NCBI GenBank assembly: GCA_965250205.1
Contig: CBDFNK010000020.1
Span: 124,001 to 188,000, forward strand
From: JAHZKN01 sp965250205
GTDB taxonomy: Bacteria > Pseudomonadota > Alphaproteobacteria > Rhizobiales > Hyphomicrobiaceae
Direction of reading: 5' to 3'
DNA: 64,000 nucleotides
Both the position numbers and the translations under genes were made by a program. Below, piece after piece: positions 7,733 to 15,341 of the stretch (position 1 is its first letter; each line of letters begins with the position of its first letter). The notes beneath the pieces were generated by a model that did no database searches, was not told the DNA's origin, and saw only the letters and a program-made list of their open reading frames with translations.

Positions 7733-8311
7733 CTAAGAAATAACAATGGAGGCCGCCCCTGAGGAGGCTGCCACTGAGGAGGCTGCCACTGATGAAGTCG
7801 AATTCGCCCTATAGCTCGACGAACAGTTAGCTTCCTCGATCTCTTTCTTTGCTTGCCGAACATCATCTTCTGTGATGCCTTTAGGTAACTTCGTTGTGCG
7901 GTCTCTAATGGTATTTGCCAATTGTCGAGCAGTCAAATTTTTCGCTTCTGACAAATTAGCGCCAACAATATTGGCCCCTTTTAGGTACACCTTGGATAAG
8001 TCCGCCCTCGTAAAGATCGCTCCTTTTAAGACAGATCCATCAAACAAGGCACCAGCAAGTATTGAGTCGGTGAAATTGACATTGGTAAAATCTGCTTTCC
8101 GACACAGAGCCCGTGATAAATCCACATTTCGCAAATCCGCATGCGCCAGTTTTGCATAGTTTAGGTTTAGCTTGCGCAGGTGTTTGCCTATAAGCGCCTT
8201 CGCACCAAGAGCCTTTCTAAGGCGCTCCTCAGTCCAATCCGTCCCGGTCAAGTAGTAAAGTGTACTTTGCGTATTGACACGCACCCTATTCCAAATCCCT
8301 TTCAAAGACAT
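7733..8311 (-). CDS. Pentapeptide-repeat protein (left paralog)
   Basis: A 192-residue protein with the N-terminal segment MSLKGIWNRV, about 80 residues of pentapeptide repeats of the A(D/N)LxN type (residues 45-125) that should form a right-handed quadrilateral beta helix, a helical stretch, and a C-terminus of short repeated SSVAA units encoded by a 15-base tandem repeat. The start has a strong GGAGG eight bases upstream, conserved with the paralog at 12142. Other pentapeptide proteins mimic DNA or scaffold membrane partners; here the partner may be the membrane protein encoded next. Confidence 0.75.
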   Translation of the reverse strand: MSLKGIWNRVRVNTQSTLYYLTGTDWTEERLRKALGAKALIGKHLRKLNLNYAKLAHADLRNVDLSRALCRKADFTNVNFTDSILAGALFDGSVLKGAIFTRADLSKVYLKGANIVGANLSEAKNLTARQLANTIRDRTTKLPKGITEDDVRQAKKEIEEANCSSSYRANSTSSVAASSVAASSGAASIVIS

Positions 8312-8335
8312 TCCATTAAACCTCCATATTAGTCA

Positions 8336-8373
8336 GTATACGTATAATATATGAGAAAGCATTGATTGTCCAA
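8336..8373 (-). promoter_or_regulatory. Promoter of the left pentapeptide/membrane gene pair
   Basis: On the minus strand TTGGAC (8373-8368) is followed after 18 bases by TATTAT (8349-8344), overlapping the palindromic word ATACGTATAC. The right copy keeps the same layout (TTGCGC, 18 bases, TATGAT, ATACGTATAC). Conservation between otherwise diverged arms supports a real promoter and perhaps an operator. Confidence 0.55.
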
Positions 8374-8389
8374 TAAAAAATGAACAAAA

Positions 8390-9634
8390 CTACTCCCTCC
8401 TTAATTTTCTTTCCTTTGCTAACTTATGTTTCTTATCAACAACTGCATCTTGTTCTTTTTCAAGTCTTCTTCTTACTGCGACAAAGGTTTTTGATCTTTC
8501 TAACCAAAATGTCGACAGCACTCGGCGCTGGTTTATCTGTCGAAAAACGAGGGTATCGAATTCTTCTTGATCACGGAGATTCGCAGCCGTGGCTTCTTGT
8601 TCGTTTTGGAGACAGATACGCTTATGTTCGCCGCACAGACGATCCCACAGGCCTTTCAGGCCTGCACGGAAGCGCCGCTGGCGAATTTTGATCTCTTCAA
8701 TTCGGCGGCGTTCGATCTTTTCTTTCAGACTCTTTCGTCTTTGACGATGTTGCGCAACGAGCGCTTGCCGTTGTTTTGCCAAGTCCTTTTTCGCACGTTG
8801 CAACGTGGCGCTGTTTTCATTTTGAAGTCGTTCAAAAACAGGCAGCATATCTTGCGCTATACGACACTTGGCATCGGCCACACTTTCAAGTTCTTGTTCG
8901 TCACCGAGCCGCACGCGCACGTCTTTGGTTTTTACTCCTACCCATTTAGGGATGGAGTAAACCTCTCCTTCATAGTCTACAATAACAAAACCGCGCCGAT
9001 CTCCACGTGCGAGGTAAAACCCCTGTTCGCTCAGAGCGTGTTCAAACGCCGCTTTGGAATCCGATATAGCCCACGCATCTTGCAAGGCTGTTTTGATTAT
9101 ACGCGGGTCTTTATCTTGACGTTTGGCTTGTTGCCATTCTGCAAGGGTAAAGTTTCTGGGGTCGCGCAGTTTGCCGTCCACCAGCCCCTTGGGCATTTTC
9201 CAGCCATGCTCAAGATAAAGGTCGCGGGAAATGCTCTGCAACGTTCTATGCGTGAATGACAACTGCACCGCTTTCATCTCGTCTACCTTGATGCGGCTCC
9301 ACACAGCATGGGCATGGCGACGGCCTTCCTTCTCATGAAAGACAATCGCGCGGGGCTGACCGGACAAACCCAGCTTCTCCTCTATATGGTCTATGGCTCT
9401 ATCGAAATCTGTGGTTGCGACTTTTTCATTAGGCGGCGGGTTCAGTGAGAGCGAAAAGAGGTATTGTCGGCATTTGGTGCCACGACTGATCGCATAAACT
9501 TCATTGAGTGCCCCCATGAGAGTTTCAGAGGAAAAGTCTCGCAGTTCATGAACATCAACATGATCGTTTTCATCCTTCATGAGATGGAACGCTAAATCCT
9601 TGGCACCGGCTCGCTGATTTCCTTTGAGGATCAT
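8390..9634 (-). CDS. Relaxase / mobilization nuclease (left copy)
   Basis: A 414-residue relaxase of the PF03432 type, which would nick the transfer origin and pilot the strand. The histidine motif is seen as GRRHAHAVWSRI at about residues 106-117. The second half is a long, charged, probably coiled-coil region (residues 260-414) rich in R, K, E and Q. The start overlaps the mobC stop by one base, so the pair is translationally coupled. The copy at 10819-12063 is similar over its whole length, roughly 85-90% at protein level by eye, with most changes in the C-terminal half. Confidence 0.85.
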   Translation of the reverse strand: MILKGNQRAGAKDLAFHLMKDENDHVDVHELRDFSSETLMGALNEVYAISRGTKCRQYLFSLSLNPPPNEKVATTDFDRAIDHIEEKLGLSGQPRAIVFHEKEGRRHAHAVWSRIKVDEMKAVQLSFTHRTLQSISRDLYLEHGWKMPKGLVDGKLRDPRNFTLAEWQQAKRQDKDPRIIKTALQDAWAISDSKAAFEHALSEQGFYLARGDRRGFVIVDYEGEVYSIPKWVGVKTKDVRVRLGDEQELESVADAKCRIAQDMLPVFERLQNENSATLQRAKKDLAKQRQALVAQHRQRRKSLKEKIERRRIEEIKIRQRRFRAGLKGLWDRLCGEHKRICLQNEQEATAANLRDQEEFDTLVFRQINQRRVLSTFWLERSKTFVAVRRRLEKEQDAVVDKKHKLAKERKLRRE

Positions 9635-10104
9635 CAGGCATCCTCCGACTTGATACCAAGAGCGGTGATAAGCAATTGACGCATTTCATGGATTGCAGCA
9701 CAGGCATCGTGCAAGTCTTGCTCCAATTCCTGCGTAACAGGTAAAGTGCCCACATTGGCGGCCTTGGCGATCTGGTTCATGTTGGAGGCAAGCCGTGATT
9801 GGCCCAAGCCCCCTAGAGCCTCTGCCAACGCTCTATGATCCACGGATGGCTGGCGTAGTTTCTTTGTTGGACGCCGGATGTGTTTCTTTGAAAAATCAAC
9901 ATCTCTGAATAACACCTCGCGGACATACGCCGCCAAGGGTTGTTGCCCGGCTTGTTTGTTGAGATAGGCTCGCTCCTCCTCACTAAATCTGACGGAAAAA
10001 GGGGGGAGCGGTTTGGTTTTTTTCTGGGTTTCAGAGGTGGGCGCCGCTGTTTGGAACTGTTCTTTCACAGAGGCATGACCACGCAAAACGTGATCTTTCC
10101 TCAT
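9634..10104 (-). CDS. mobC: MobC-like relaxosome protein (left copy)
   Basis: A 156-residue MobC-like accessory protein that helps the relaxase bind and open the transfer origin. After a variable N-terminus comes FSVRFSEEERAYLNKQAG at about residues 36-53, typical of the ribbon-helix-helix-like MobC start, and then the conserved GLGQSRLASNMNQIAKAAN-like block near residues 94-112. It overlaps the relaxase by one base. Its ATG overlaps the stop of a truncated upstream frame (TCGCGATGA), a four-base ATGA coupling also present in the right copy. Confidence 0.85.
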   Translation of the reverse strand: MRKDHVLRGHASVKEQFQTAAPTSETQKKTKPLPPFSVRFSEEERAYLNKQAGQQPLAAYVREVLFRDVDFSKKHIRRPTKKLRQPSVDHRALAEALGGLGQSRLASNMNQIAKAANVGTLPVTQELEQDLHDACAAIHEMRQLLITALGIKSEDA

Positions 10105-10223
10105 CGCGACGGCCCCCGATCTTTCGATTTTGTGGAGCCGGTTATATCAATGTCTTCGGCCTTGAGATGCGTGTGCCACTCTTCTAATATATCGAGAACG
10201 GTGTTCGAGGTTTCTCCTTCGAG
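10101..10223 (-). pseudogene. Truncated gene upstream of mobC, left stump
   Basis: Forty codons in frame lead into a TGA that overlaps the mobC start: LEGETSNTVLDILEEW... ending in DRGPSR. The right arm has the equivalent frame (LEGETSNALFDTLEDW..., 10230-10352). Differences between the copies fall mainly at third codon positions or are conservative, the signature of a sequence that evolved as protein. The 5' part is missing because the two arms meet head to head at 10226/10227. The original gene was presumably the first of the mob operon. Confidence 0.65.
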
Positions 10224-10250
10224 GCGCCCCTCGAAGGAGAAACTTCGAAC
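10203..10250. repeat. Central palindrome: junction of the two inverted arms
   Basis: Left arm 10203-10224 and right arm 10229-10250 pair at 21 of 22 positions around CGCC, whose middle two bases also pair. The centre (10226.5) equals the midpoint between the two mobC start codons (10104 and 10349), so the inverted repeat runs to the very centre with no unique spacer. This is a direct head-to-head junction inside coding DNA. Such palindromes can also fold into cruciforms or act as terminators. Confidence 0.85.
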
Positions 10251-10352
10251 GCGCTTTTTGATACTTTAGAAGATTGGAATTCTTACCTCAAGGCTGAAAA
10301 CATTGACATAAGTGGTCCCGCAAGGTCGGACAGACGGGGGCCGTCGCGATGA
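10230..10352 (+). pseudogene. Truncated gene upstream of mobC, right stump
   Basis: Forty codons and a stop (TGA at 10350-10352, overlapping the mobC ATG) encode LEGETSNALFDTLEDW... ending in DRRGPSR, homologous to the left stump. The frame continues back through the palindrome into the other arm without a natural start. The conserved coupling to mobC suggests that the lost gene was translated together with mobC. Confidence 0.65.
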
Positions 10353-10819
10353 GGAAAGACCACGTTTTGCGTGGTCATGCCTCTGTGAAAGAACATTTTC
10401 AAGTCACAGCGACCACGCCAGAAATCCACAAAAAGGCTAAACCAGCCCCTCCATTTTCAATCAGGTTCAGCGAAGAAGAGCGGGCTTATTTGAACCGGGA
10501 GGCTGGCTCGCGCCCACTGGCCGCCTACATCCGCGACAAGTTGTTCGGTGACGCAAAGTTCTCGAATAGAAATTTCCGGCGTCCAACAAAGAAATCACGC
10601 CAGCCATCCGTGGATCATAGAGCGTTGGCAGAGGCTCTAGGGGGCTTGGGCCAATCACGGCTTGCCTCCAACATGAACCAGATCGCCAAGGCCGCCAATG
10701 TCGGCACTTTACCTGTTACCCAGGAATTAGAGCAAGACTTGCACGATGCCTGTGCTGCAATCTATGAAATGCGTCAAATGCTTATCACCGCTCTTGGTAT
10801 CAAGTCGGAGGATGCCTGA
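10349..10819 (+). CDS. mobC: MobC-like relaxosome protein (right copy)
   Basis: A 156-residue MobC homologue, mirror partner of 9634-10104. The last 60 residues are almost identical to the left copy, whereas residues 15-75 carry many substitutions (for example NREAGSRPLAAYIRDKLF). It starts in a four-base overlap with the stump frame and overlaps the relaxase by one base. Substitutions without any frame damage suggest that both copies have been kept functional. Confidence 0.85.
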   Translation: MRKDHVLRGHASVKEHFQVTATTPEIHKKAKPAPPFSIRFSEEERAYLNREAGSRPLAAYIRDKLFGDAKFSNRNFRRPTKKSRQPSVDHRALAEALGGLGQSRLASNMNQIAKAANVGTLPVTQELEQDLHDACAAIYEMRQMLITALGIKSEDA

Positions 10820-12063
10820 TGATCCTCAAAGGAAATCAGCGAGCCGGTGCCAAGGATTTAGCGCTCCATCTCATGAAGGATGAAAACGATCATGTTGACG
10901 TTTATGAGCTGCGTGGCTTTGCCTCTGAAACTCTCATGGGGGCACTCAATGAAGTTTATGCGATCAGTCGTGGCACCAAGTGCAGGCAATACCTCTTTTC
11001 CTTGTCACTTAACCCGCCGCTCGAAGAAGAGGTCAAAACCACTGATTTCGAAAAAGCCATCGACCAAATAGAAGGCGAGCTGGGTTTATCTGGCCAGCCC
11101 CGCGCTATTGTCTATCATGAAAAAGAAGGCCGCCGCCACGCACACGCTGTGTGGAGCCGCATCAAGGTGGATGAGATGAAAGCGGTGCAATTGTCATTCA
11201 CGCATAGAACGCTGCAGAGCATTTCCCGCGGCCTTTATCTTGAGCATGGATGGAAAATGCCGAAGGGGTTGGTGGATGGCAAAATGCGTGACCCCAGAAA
11301 CTTTACTCTTGCTGAATGGCAACAAGCCAAACGTCAAGATAAAGACCCGCGTATGATCAAAACAGCCTTGCAAGATGCGTGGGCCATTTCTGATTCCAAA
11401 GCTGCGTTTGAACACGCGCTGAGCGAACGGGGGTTTCGCCTCGCACGTGGAGATCGGCGCGGTTTTGTTGCGGTCGATTATGAAGGAGAGGTTTACGCCG
11501 TCCCCAAATGGGTAGGAGTAAAAACCAAAGACGTGCGCGTGCGGCTCGGTGACGAACAAGATCTTGAAAGTGTGGCCGATGCCAAGTTTTGTATGGCGCA
11601 AGATATGCTGCCTGTTCTCGACCACCTTCAAAATGAAAACAGCGCCGCGTTGCGTCATGCAGCGGATCAATTCAAACAGCGCCGTCACGTTCTTGTTGAG
11701 CAACAGCGTCAAGCACGTAGAAATCTGAAAGAAAGGATCGAGCAGCGCCGAATTGAAGAGACCAGGATTCGGCAAAGCCACTTCCGCACTGGGCTTAAAG
11801 GCCTGTGGGACTTTTTGCGCGGCGAACATAAGCGCATCTGTCTCCAAAACGAACAAGAGGCCAAGGCAGCTAACGCTCGTGACCGAAAAGAATTAGATAC
11901 ATTAATTTTTCGGCAACTAGAACAGCGCCGCGCGCTGTCGACATCTTGGTTAGAAAGATCGAAAACCTTTGCCACAGTAAGAAGAAGACTTGAAAAAGAA
12001 CAAGATGCGCTCGCTGAAAAGAAATATAAGTTAGCAAGGGCAAGGAAATTTATAAGGAAGTAA
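10819..12063 (+). CDS. Relaxase / mobilization nuclease (right copy)
   Basis: A 414-residue relaxase, same length as the mirror copy, with GRRHAHAVWSRI at about residues 106-117 and the same charged C-terminal region. Position 29 is tyrosine (DVYELRGF) where the left copy has histidine (DVHELRDF). Since relaxases of this class use a tyrosine for nicking, which tyrosine serves here cannot be decided by eye. The gene is intact and lies between mobC and the pentapeptide gene, from which it is separated by a promoter-containing gap of 78 bases. Confidence 0.85.
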   Translation: MILKGNQRAGAKDLALHLMKDENDHVDVYELRGFASETLMGALNEVYAISRGTKCRQYLFSLSLNPPLEEEVKTTDFEKAIDQIEGELGLSGQPRAIVYHEKEGRRHAHAVWSRIKVDEMKAVQLSFTHRTLQSISRGLYLEHGWKMPKGLVDGKMRDPRNFTLAEWQQAKRQDKDPRMIKTALQDAWAISDSKAAFEHALSERGFRLARGDRRGFVAVDYEGEVYAVPKWVGVKTKDVRVRLGDEQDLESVADAKFCMAQDMLPVLDHLQNENSAALRHAADQFKQRRHVLVEQQRQARRNLKERIEQRRIEETRIRQSHFRTGLKGLWDFLRGEHKRICLQNEQEAKAANARDRKELDTLIFRQLEQRRALSTSWLERSKTFATVRRRLEKEQDALAEKKYKLARARKFIRK

Positions 12064-12079
12064 GTCCGGCTATTTTTAC

Positions 12080-12117
12080 TTGCGCAATCAATATTTTTTC
12101 ATATATGATACGTATAC
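12080..12117 (+). promoter_or_regulatory. Promoter of the right pentapeptide/membrane gene pair
   Basis: TTGCGC (12080-12085), 18 bases, TATGAT (12104-12109), overlapping ATACGTATAC (12108-12117). Spacing and palindrome are conserved with the left arm (8336-8373). A strong GGAGG stands between it and the start codon at 12142. Confidence 0.55.
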
Positions 12118-12141
12118 GGATTAAAATGGAGGTTTAATGGA

Positions 12142-12666
12142 ATGTCTTTGAAAAAGATTTGGAATAGGGTGAAAGCTTACACGCAGGGAGAAATTTACGG
12201 TTGGACAGAAGAACGACTTAAGCAAGCCCTTGGTGTTAAAACGCTTGCAGGCGCAGGTTTGAGAGGCTTTGATTTGAGAGGTGCTGAATTATCATACACA
12301 AAATTGCAAGGAGCTAATTTGAGAGCTGTCAAGGCGCAGGAGGCTGATCTTACTGGCGCCGATCTGAGTGGAGCAATATTCAAATACGTATGTTTAGAAT
12401 TTGCGAATCTAAGGGGTGCGATGTTTCAGGATGCCAACTTATTCTACGTTCGTCTTAAAGGCGCAGATATTAGGGAAGCAAACTTTCGGGGCGCTCTTAA
12501 CGCTCGGCCAGAAGACTTTGTCTGGACCATAAGAAACTTCGACACTATTTTACCCTCGGGCGTTACAGAAGGACATATTTCTTTGGCGGAGACAAAAGCA
12601 GCAAGGTCGATCAGCCCTAGAAGGAATAGACGAACGCCCTCTAGGCCGTATGTTTTTTATACTTGA
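12142..12666 (+). CDS. Pentapeptide-repeat protein (right paralog)
   Basis: A 174-residue protein with the N-terminus MSLKKIWNRV, clearly related to the left paralog, followed by pentapeptide repeats from about residue 38 to 120 (for example LRGAELSYTKLQGANLRA). The C-terminus differs completely: it lacks the SSVAA repeats and ends in an arginine-rich tail. The region between repeats and tail keeps the motif (WT/NT)IR...LPxG(I/V)TE shared with the partner. Function is unknown; it is paired with the membrane protein downstream. Confidence 0.75.
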   Translation: MSLKKIWNRVKAYTQGEIYGWTEERLKQALGVKTLAGAGLRGFDLRGAELSYTKLQGANLRAVKAQEADLTGADLSGAIFKYVCLEFANLRGAMFQDANLFYVRLKGADIREANFRGALNARPEDFVWTIRNFDTILPSGVTEGHISLAETKAARSISPRRNRRTPSRPYVFYT

Positions 12667-12807
12667 ATAAGAGCTAAGTTTGTAGTTAAAGCGAGTGGAC
12701 CTCGCGTCAAAGTGTGAGCAATAAACAGTCGGCACTATTTTTTACCTACACCTAACGCCTTGTTTTTATAAATTTCGATAACGTTTTGAGAACGCCGAGG
12801 CGTAGAA

Positions 12808-13578
12808 ATGAACGATCGAGACCGCATTCAAAAAGTAAGTTCTGGATACGTTAGAGACGGTTCGCGCGACCGTTTGTTTGACGAACTTAGCGATAATATC
12901 AACAATAACCTTGATGTTTTGAGAGTAATATACGTGTTTTCGTTCGGCTTAGGGTACAACAAGCTAGCTGAATTATATACTCCAAAAAATAATTTAATTA
13001 ATGTCTATTGGTTTGTTGTAGCAGTCGGATCTGTCCTGTTGGTATTTTTGTCTATCCGGTTTTTTTGGGCCATTGGAAATTTGAGGCGATATCTATTGCA
13101 TCAGCTCAAGAATAATATCAAGAACGTAGATATGGACGATCCGAAAAAATCAATAAAAAAATTATTAGAACCCGTTCTGAAAAGAACAATGTTTTTGGAC
13201 GTGCCAATATTGATGCTTCATTCTTTTTTGTTTCTTCTGCTCTGTGTCTACTATGTAGATCTTGCGAACAATTGGCAGGTCCAGGAAAAACGTTTTTATT
13301 CGAGTTCTGTATTTGTCCATATGTATTGTGCGCTGCTATATATTAACGCGTTTTGGCTTTACCTTCTGCGGGACCAAGGAGACGAGAATGAACCCGAGCA
13401 TTCCTGGATGCAGAATAACTTTGTAGCGGCTTCTCTTTGCTTATTAGCGTTCCCAATATTACTTTTTTTTGGTTGTAAAATATTGGCGTTAGCAGTTGCA
13501 ATCTTTATTTTTTATGTAAATTCATTCTTTGATTTTAATAAGTGTTATGACGCTTACATGCTAAAGCCTCATGGGTGA
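12808..13578 (+). CDS. Multispanning membrane protein of unknown function (right paralog)
   Basis: A 256-residue membrane protein with about five to six hydrophobic segments and a charged loop at residues 95-120. RFFWAIGNLRR and the C-terminal NSFFDFNKCYDAY match the left paralog, while the rest is strongly diverged. It shares the motif NNLDVLRVIY near residue 30 with NANLDVLRVIY of the left protein. The local DNA is AT-rich relative to the mob genes, hinting at a different evolutionary rate or origin for this gene pair. Family not recognised. Confidence 0.7.
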   Translation: MNDRDRIQKVSSGYVRDGSRDRLFDELSDNINNNLDVLRVIYVFSFGLGYNKLAELYTPKNNLINVYWFVVAVGSVLLVFLSIRFFWAIGNLRRYLLHQLKNNIKNVDMDDPKKSIKKLLEPVLKRTMFLDVPILMLHSFLFLLLCVYYVDLANNWQVQEKRFYSSSVFVHMYCALLYINAFWLYLLRDQGDENEPEHSWMQNNFVAASLCLLAFPILLFFGCKILALAVAIFIFYVNSFFDFNKCYDAYMLKPHG

Positions 13579-13606
13579 TGAAGTTGTATAGGGCCCAAAG
13601 CCGGAA

Positions 13607-13678
13607 GGGATGCAACGGGAAACGCGCAGCGGGTTTCCCTTGCCAAGATAGCGTGTAGTACACGCACATCTTGCGCGA
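13607..13678. repeat. Conserved palindrome and hairpin block, right copy
   Basis: Inverted counterpart of 6742-6805. Bases 13637-13678 are identical to the left copy. The hairpin next to it has the stem GGGAAAC/GGGTTTCCC rather than GGGGGC/CCCCC, so pairing is kept while sequence changes. It lies 28-100 bases after the membrane-protein stop codon. Conserved function at the end of both mob operons is inferred. Confidence 0.7.
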
Positions 13679-13939
13679 CGCGAAGCGTCTCTCAGGGAGC
13701 TTACTAATTAGTGGTCTGAGTGATCGAGTTATACGAACAGACAGAGGGGATTATATAAATGTGGCTCTAACGTTTGAGCCGCTCCGCAAAATGTACTGAA
13801 ACAAAGGCACTTCGAGAAATTACAGACAATGCGTGCAGCGGTTAGCGTTAGGTGTATTTTTGGATGTTGGCAAACTCTAACATTCCTTAGTAGTTGCGGG
13901 GGTGATCCCCCCATTTTTAATGGGGTCCGCCTGTAGAAC
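13679..13939. other. Intergenic region with no gene seen
   Basis: After the conserved block the two arms no longer match. No coding frame with protein character is seen. GATCCCCCCA-like words near 13902-13925 probably belong to the end of the transposase remnant that follows. Confidence 0.4.
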
Positions 13940-14091
13940 TTAGGCGGCGAGTTTTAGTTTCATGGCGGGTGTGATCCCACACTGATCCCCATGTTGGGAC
14001 GGTCGTTGTTGTAAGTGACCAGAGCCATTTGGTGGTTTAGCCTGAGATGGTGCAACGCGGCAGTTGCGACGATGTCCGCCATTGGAGGTGC
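13940..14091 (-). pseudogene. 3' end of an IS3/IS481-type transposase, frameshifted
   Basis: The minus strand reads HQMALVTYNNDRPNMGI, then changes frame to GITPAMKLKLAA and a stop, the typical integrase-core C-terminus of an IS3/IS481 transposase. It is cut at its 5' side by the IS3 element beginning at 14092. Only about 50 codons remain, so it is dead. Confidence 0.6.
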
Positions 14092-14156
14092 TGACCTTGC
14101 CCCATAAAACGCCCTTGAAATGAGATAGAGTCTGTCGACCGAGCAGGAGACAGACG

Positions 14157-14423
14157 ATGCGTAAGAGCAGGTTTTCAGACGAGCAGATCATCGGGATTTT
14201 GAAAGAGCAGGCAGCGGGCATGAAGACGGCAGAGGTTTGCCGTCGTCACGGGATCTCGCAGCCGACGTTTTATTCGTGGAAGTCGAAATTCGGCGGGTTA
14301 GAGGTTTCCGAAGCCAAGCGCTTACGAGCGTTGGAGGCGGAGAACAGCAAATTGAAAAAGCTGCTGGCCGAGCAGATGATGGACGTCGAAACTCTCAAAG
14401 AGATGCTGACAAAAAACTTCTAA
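14157..14423 (+). CDS. IS3-family transposase OrfA
   Basis: An 88-residue OrfA with an N-terminal helix-turn-helix (FSDEQIIGILKEQ, then VCRRHGISQPTFYSWK) and a leucine-zipper-like C-terminal helix. It ends within the slippery region shared with OrfB. Its role is binding to the element ends and regulating transposition. Confidence 0.9.
   Translation: MRKSRFSDEQIIGILKEQAAGMKTAEVCRRHGISQPTFYSWKSKFGGLEVSEAKRLRALEAENSKLKKLLAEQMMDVETLKEMLTKNF
14411..14417 (+). promoter_or_regulatory. Programmed -1 frameshift site A AAA AAC
   Basis: In the OrfA frame the codons ACA AAA AAC form the classical slippery heptamer A_AAA_AAC just before the OrfA stop. A -1 shift here enters the OrfB frame at CTT CTA ACG and gives the OrfAB fusion transposase. 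Confidence 0.75.
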
Positions 14424-15268
14424 CGCCTGGCGCAAGGAGAGATGCCGTGAGCTGGGCAATCAAAGATAAGAGCTATTCGCAGCGCCGTGCAACTGGCCTG
14501 ATTGGCATGCATGCCAAGACGTATCGGTATCGGTCAAGTCGAAGTGAAGATGGTGTGCTTCGCACGCGCTTAAAGTCATTGGCGGCTGAGCGCCGCCGGT
14601 TCGGCTACCGCCGCCTGCACATTCTATTGAAGCGCGAGGGCGTCTTCGTAAACCACAAGAAGCTGTATCGGATCTACAAGGAAGAGCGTCTGGCGGTACG
14701 CAAACGTGGTGGTCGCAAACGGGCGGTTGGCACACGCGCCCCGATTGGCGTGCCGCAAGGCAGCAACCAACGCTGGTCCTTGGACTTCGTCTCAGATGCG
14801 GTGAGTGATGGTCGCCGGTTCCGCATTCTGGCGGTCATCGACGACTTCACGAGGGAATGTCTCACGCTGGTTGCAGACACGTCTCTGTCGGGCGCTCGCG
14901 TTGCGAGAGAGCTTGATATACTCATTGCGGAACGCGGCAAGCCTGCATTGATTGTCTCGGACAACGGCACCGAGTTTACCTCAAACGCTATGCTGATCTG
15001 GCAGGAAGAAACCGGTATCGACTGGCACTACATCGCACCGGGAAAGCCGATGCAGAACGGATTTGTGGAGAGTTTTAACGGGCGCCTGCGTGATGAACTG
15101 CTCAACGAAACGCTGTTTCGCTCGCTGACACACGCTCGCGCGCACATTGAGGCATGGAGGATCGACTACAACGAAGAACGGCCGCACACGAGCCTTCAAG
15201 GGCTTACACCAACCGAGTTTGCAACCCGGTCCAGCAAGGACCATAACCAGAACAGACTCTATTTATAA
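14418..15268 (+). CDS. IS3-family transposase OrfB (DDE integrase core)
   Basis: The OrfB frame, probably expressed only as an OrfAB fusion, encodes the HTH_21-like region (RFGYRRLHILLKREG) and the rve integrase core. The catalytic residues are visible as LDFVSD (first D), VSDNGTEF (second D) and FVESFNGRLRDE (E). The C-terminus YNEERPHTSLQGLTPTEFA is typical. No frame damage is seen, so the element may be active. Confidence 0.88.
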
Positions 15269-15341
15269 GTGAGGGCACATTGGGGGCAGGGTCAGTGCTG
15301 CAGAAGTTGTCAGCGGGCCAAGTTCGGCAGAAAGTGACCCA

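Larger units (their letters stand above)
14092..15294 (+). mobile_element. Complete IS3-family element (IS407-like)
   Basis: The ends are imperfect inverted repeats starting TGACCTTGCCCC (left) and, read inward, TGACCCTGCCCC (right), both followed by an AGAGTCTG-like word. Flanking GTGC (14088-14091 and 15295-15298) is a probable 4-bp target duplication, as expected for the IS407 group. The element holds orfA and orfB with a programmed frameshift signal. It has inserted into an older transposase fragment. Confidence 0.85.

Noticed and set aside
8567..9259. Plus-strand frame opposite the left relaxase (and its mirror at 11194-11856)
   Set aside because: It is antisense to a clearly conserved relaxase; conservation in both arms follows from the relaxase itself.
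10203..10250. Simple rho-independent terminator as the full explanation of the central palindrome
   Set aside because: Both sides are homologous coding stumps extending far beyond the stem, so the palindrome is mainly a junction of inverted arms; a terminator effect may still be a side result.
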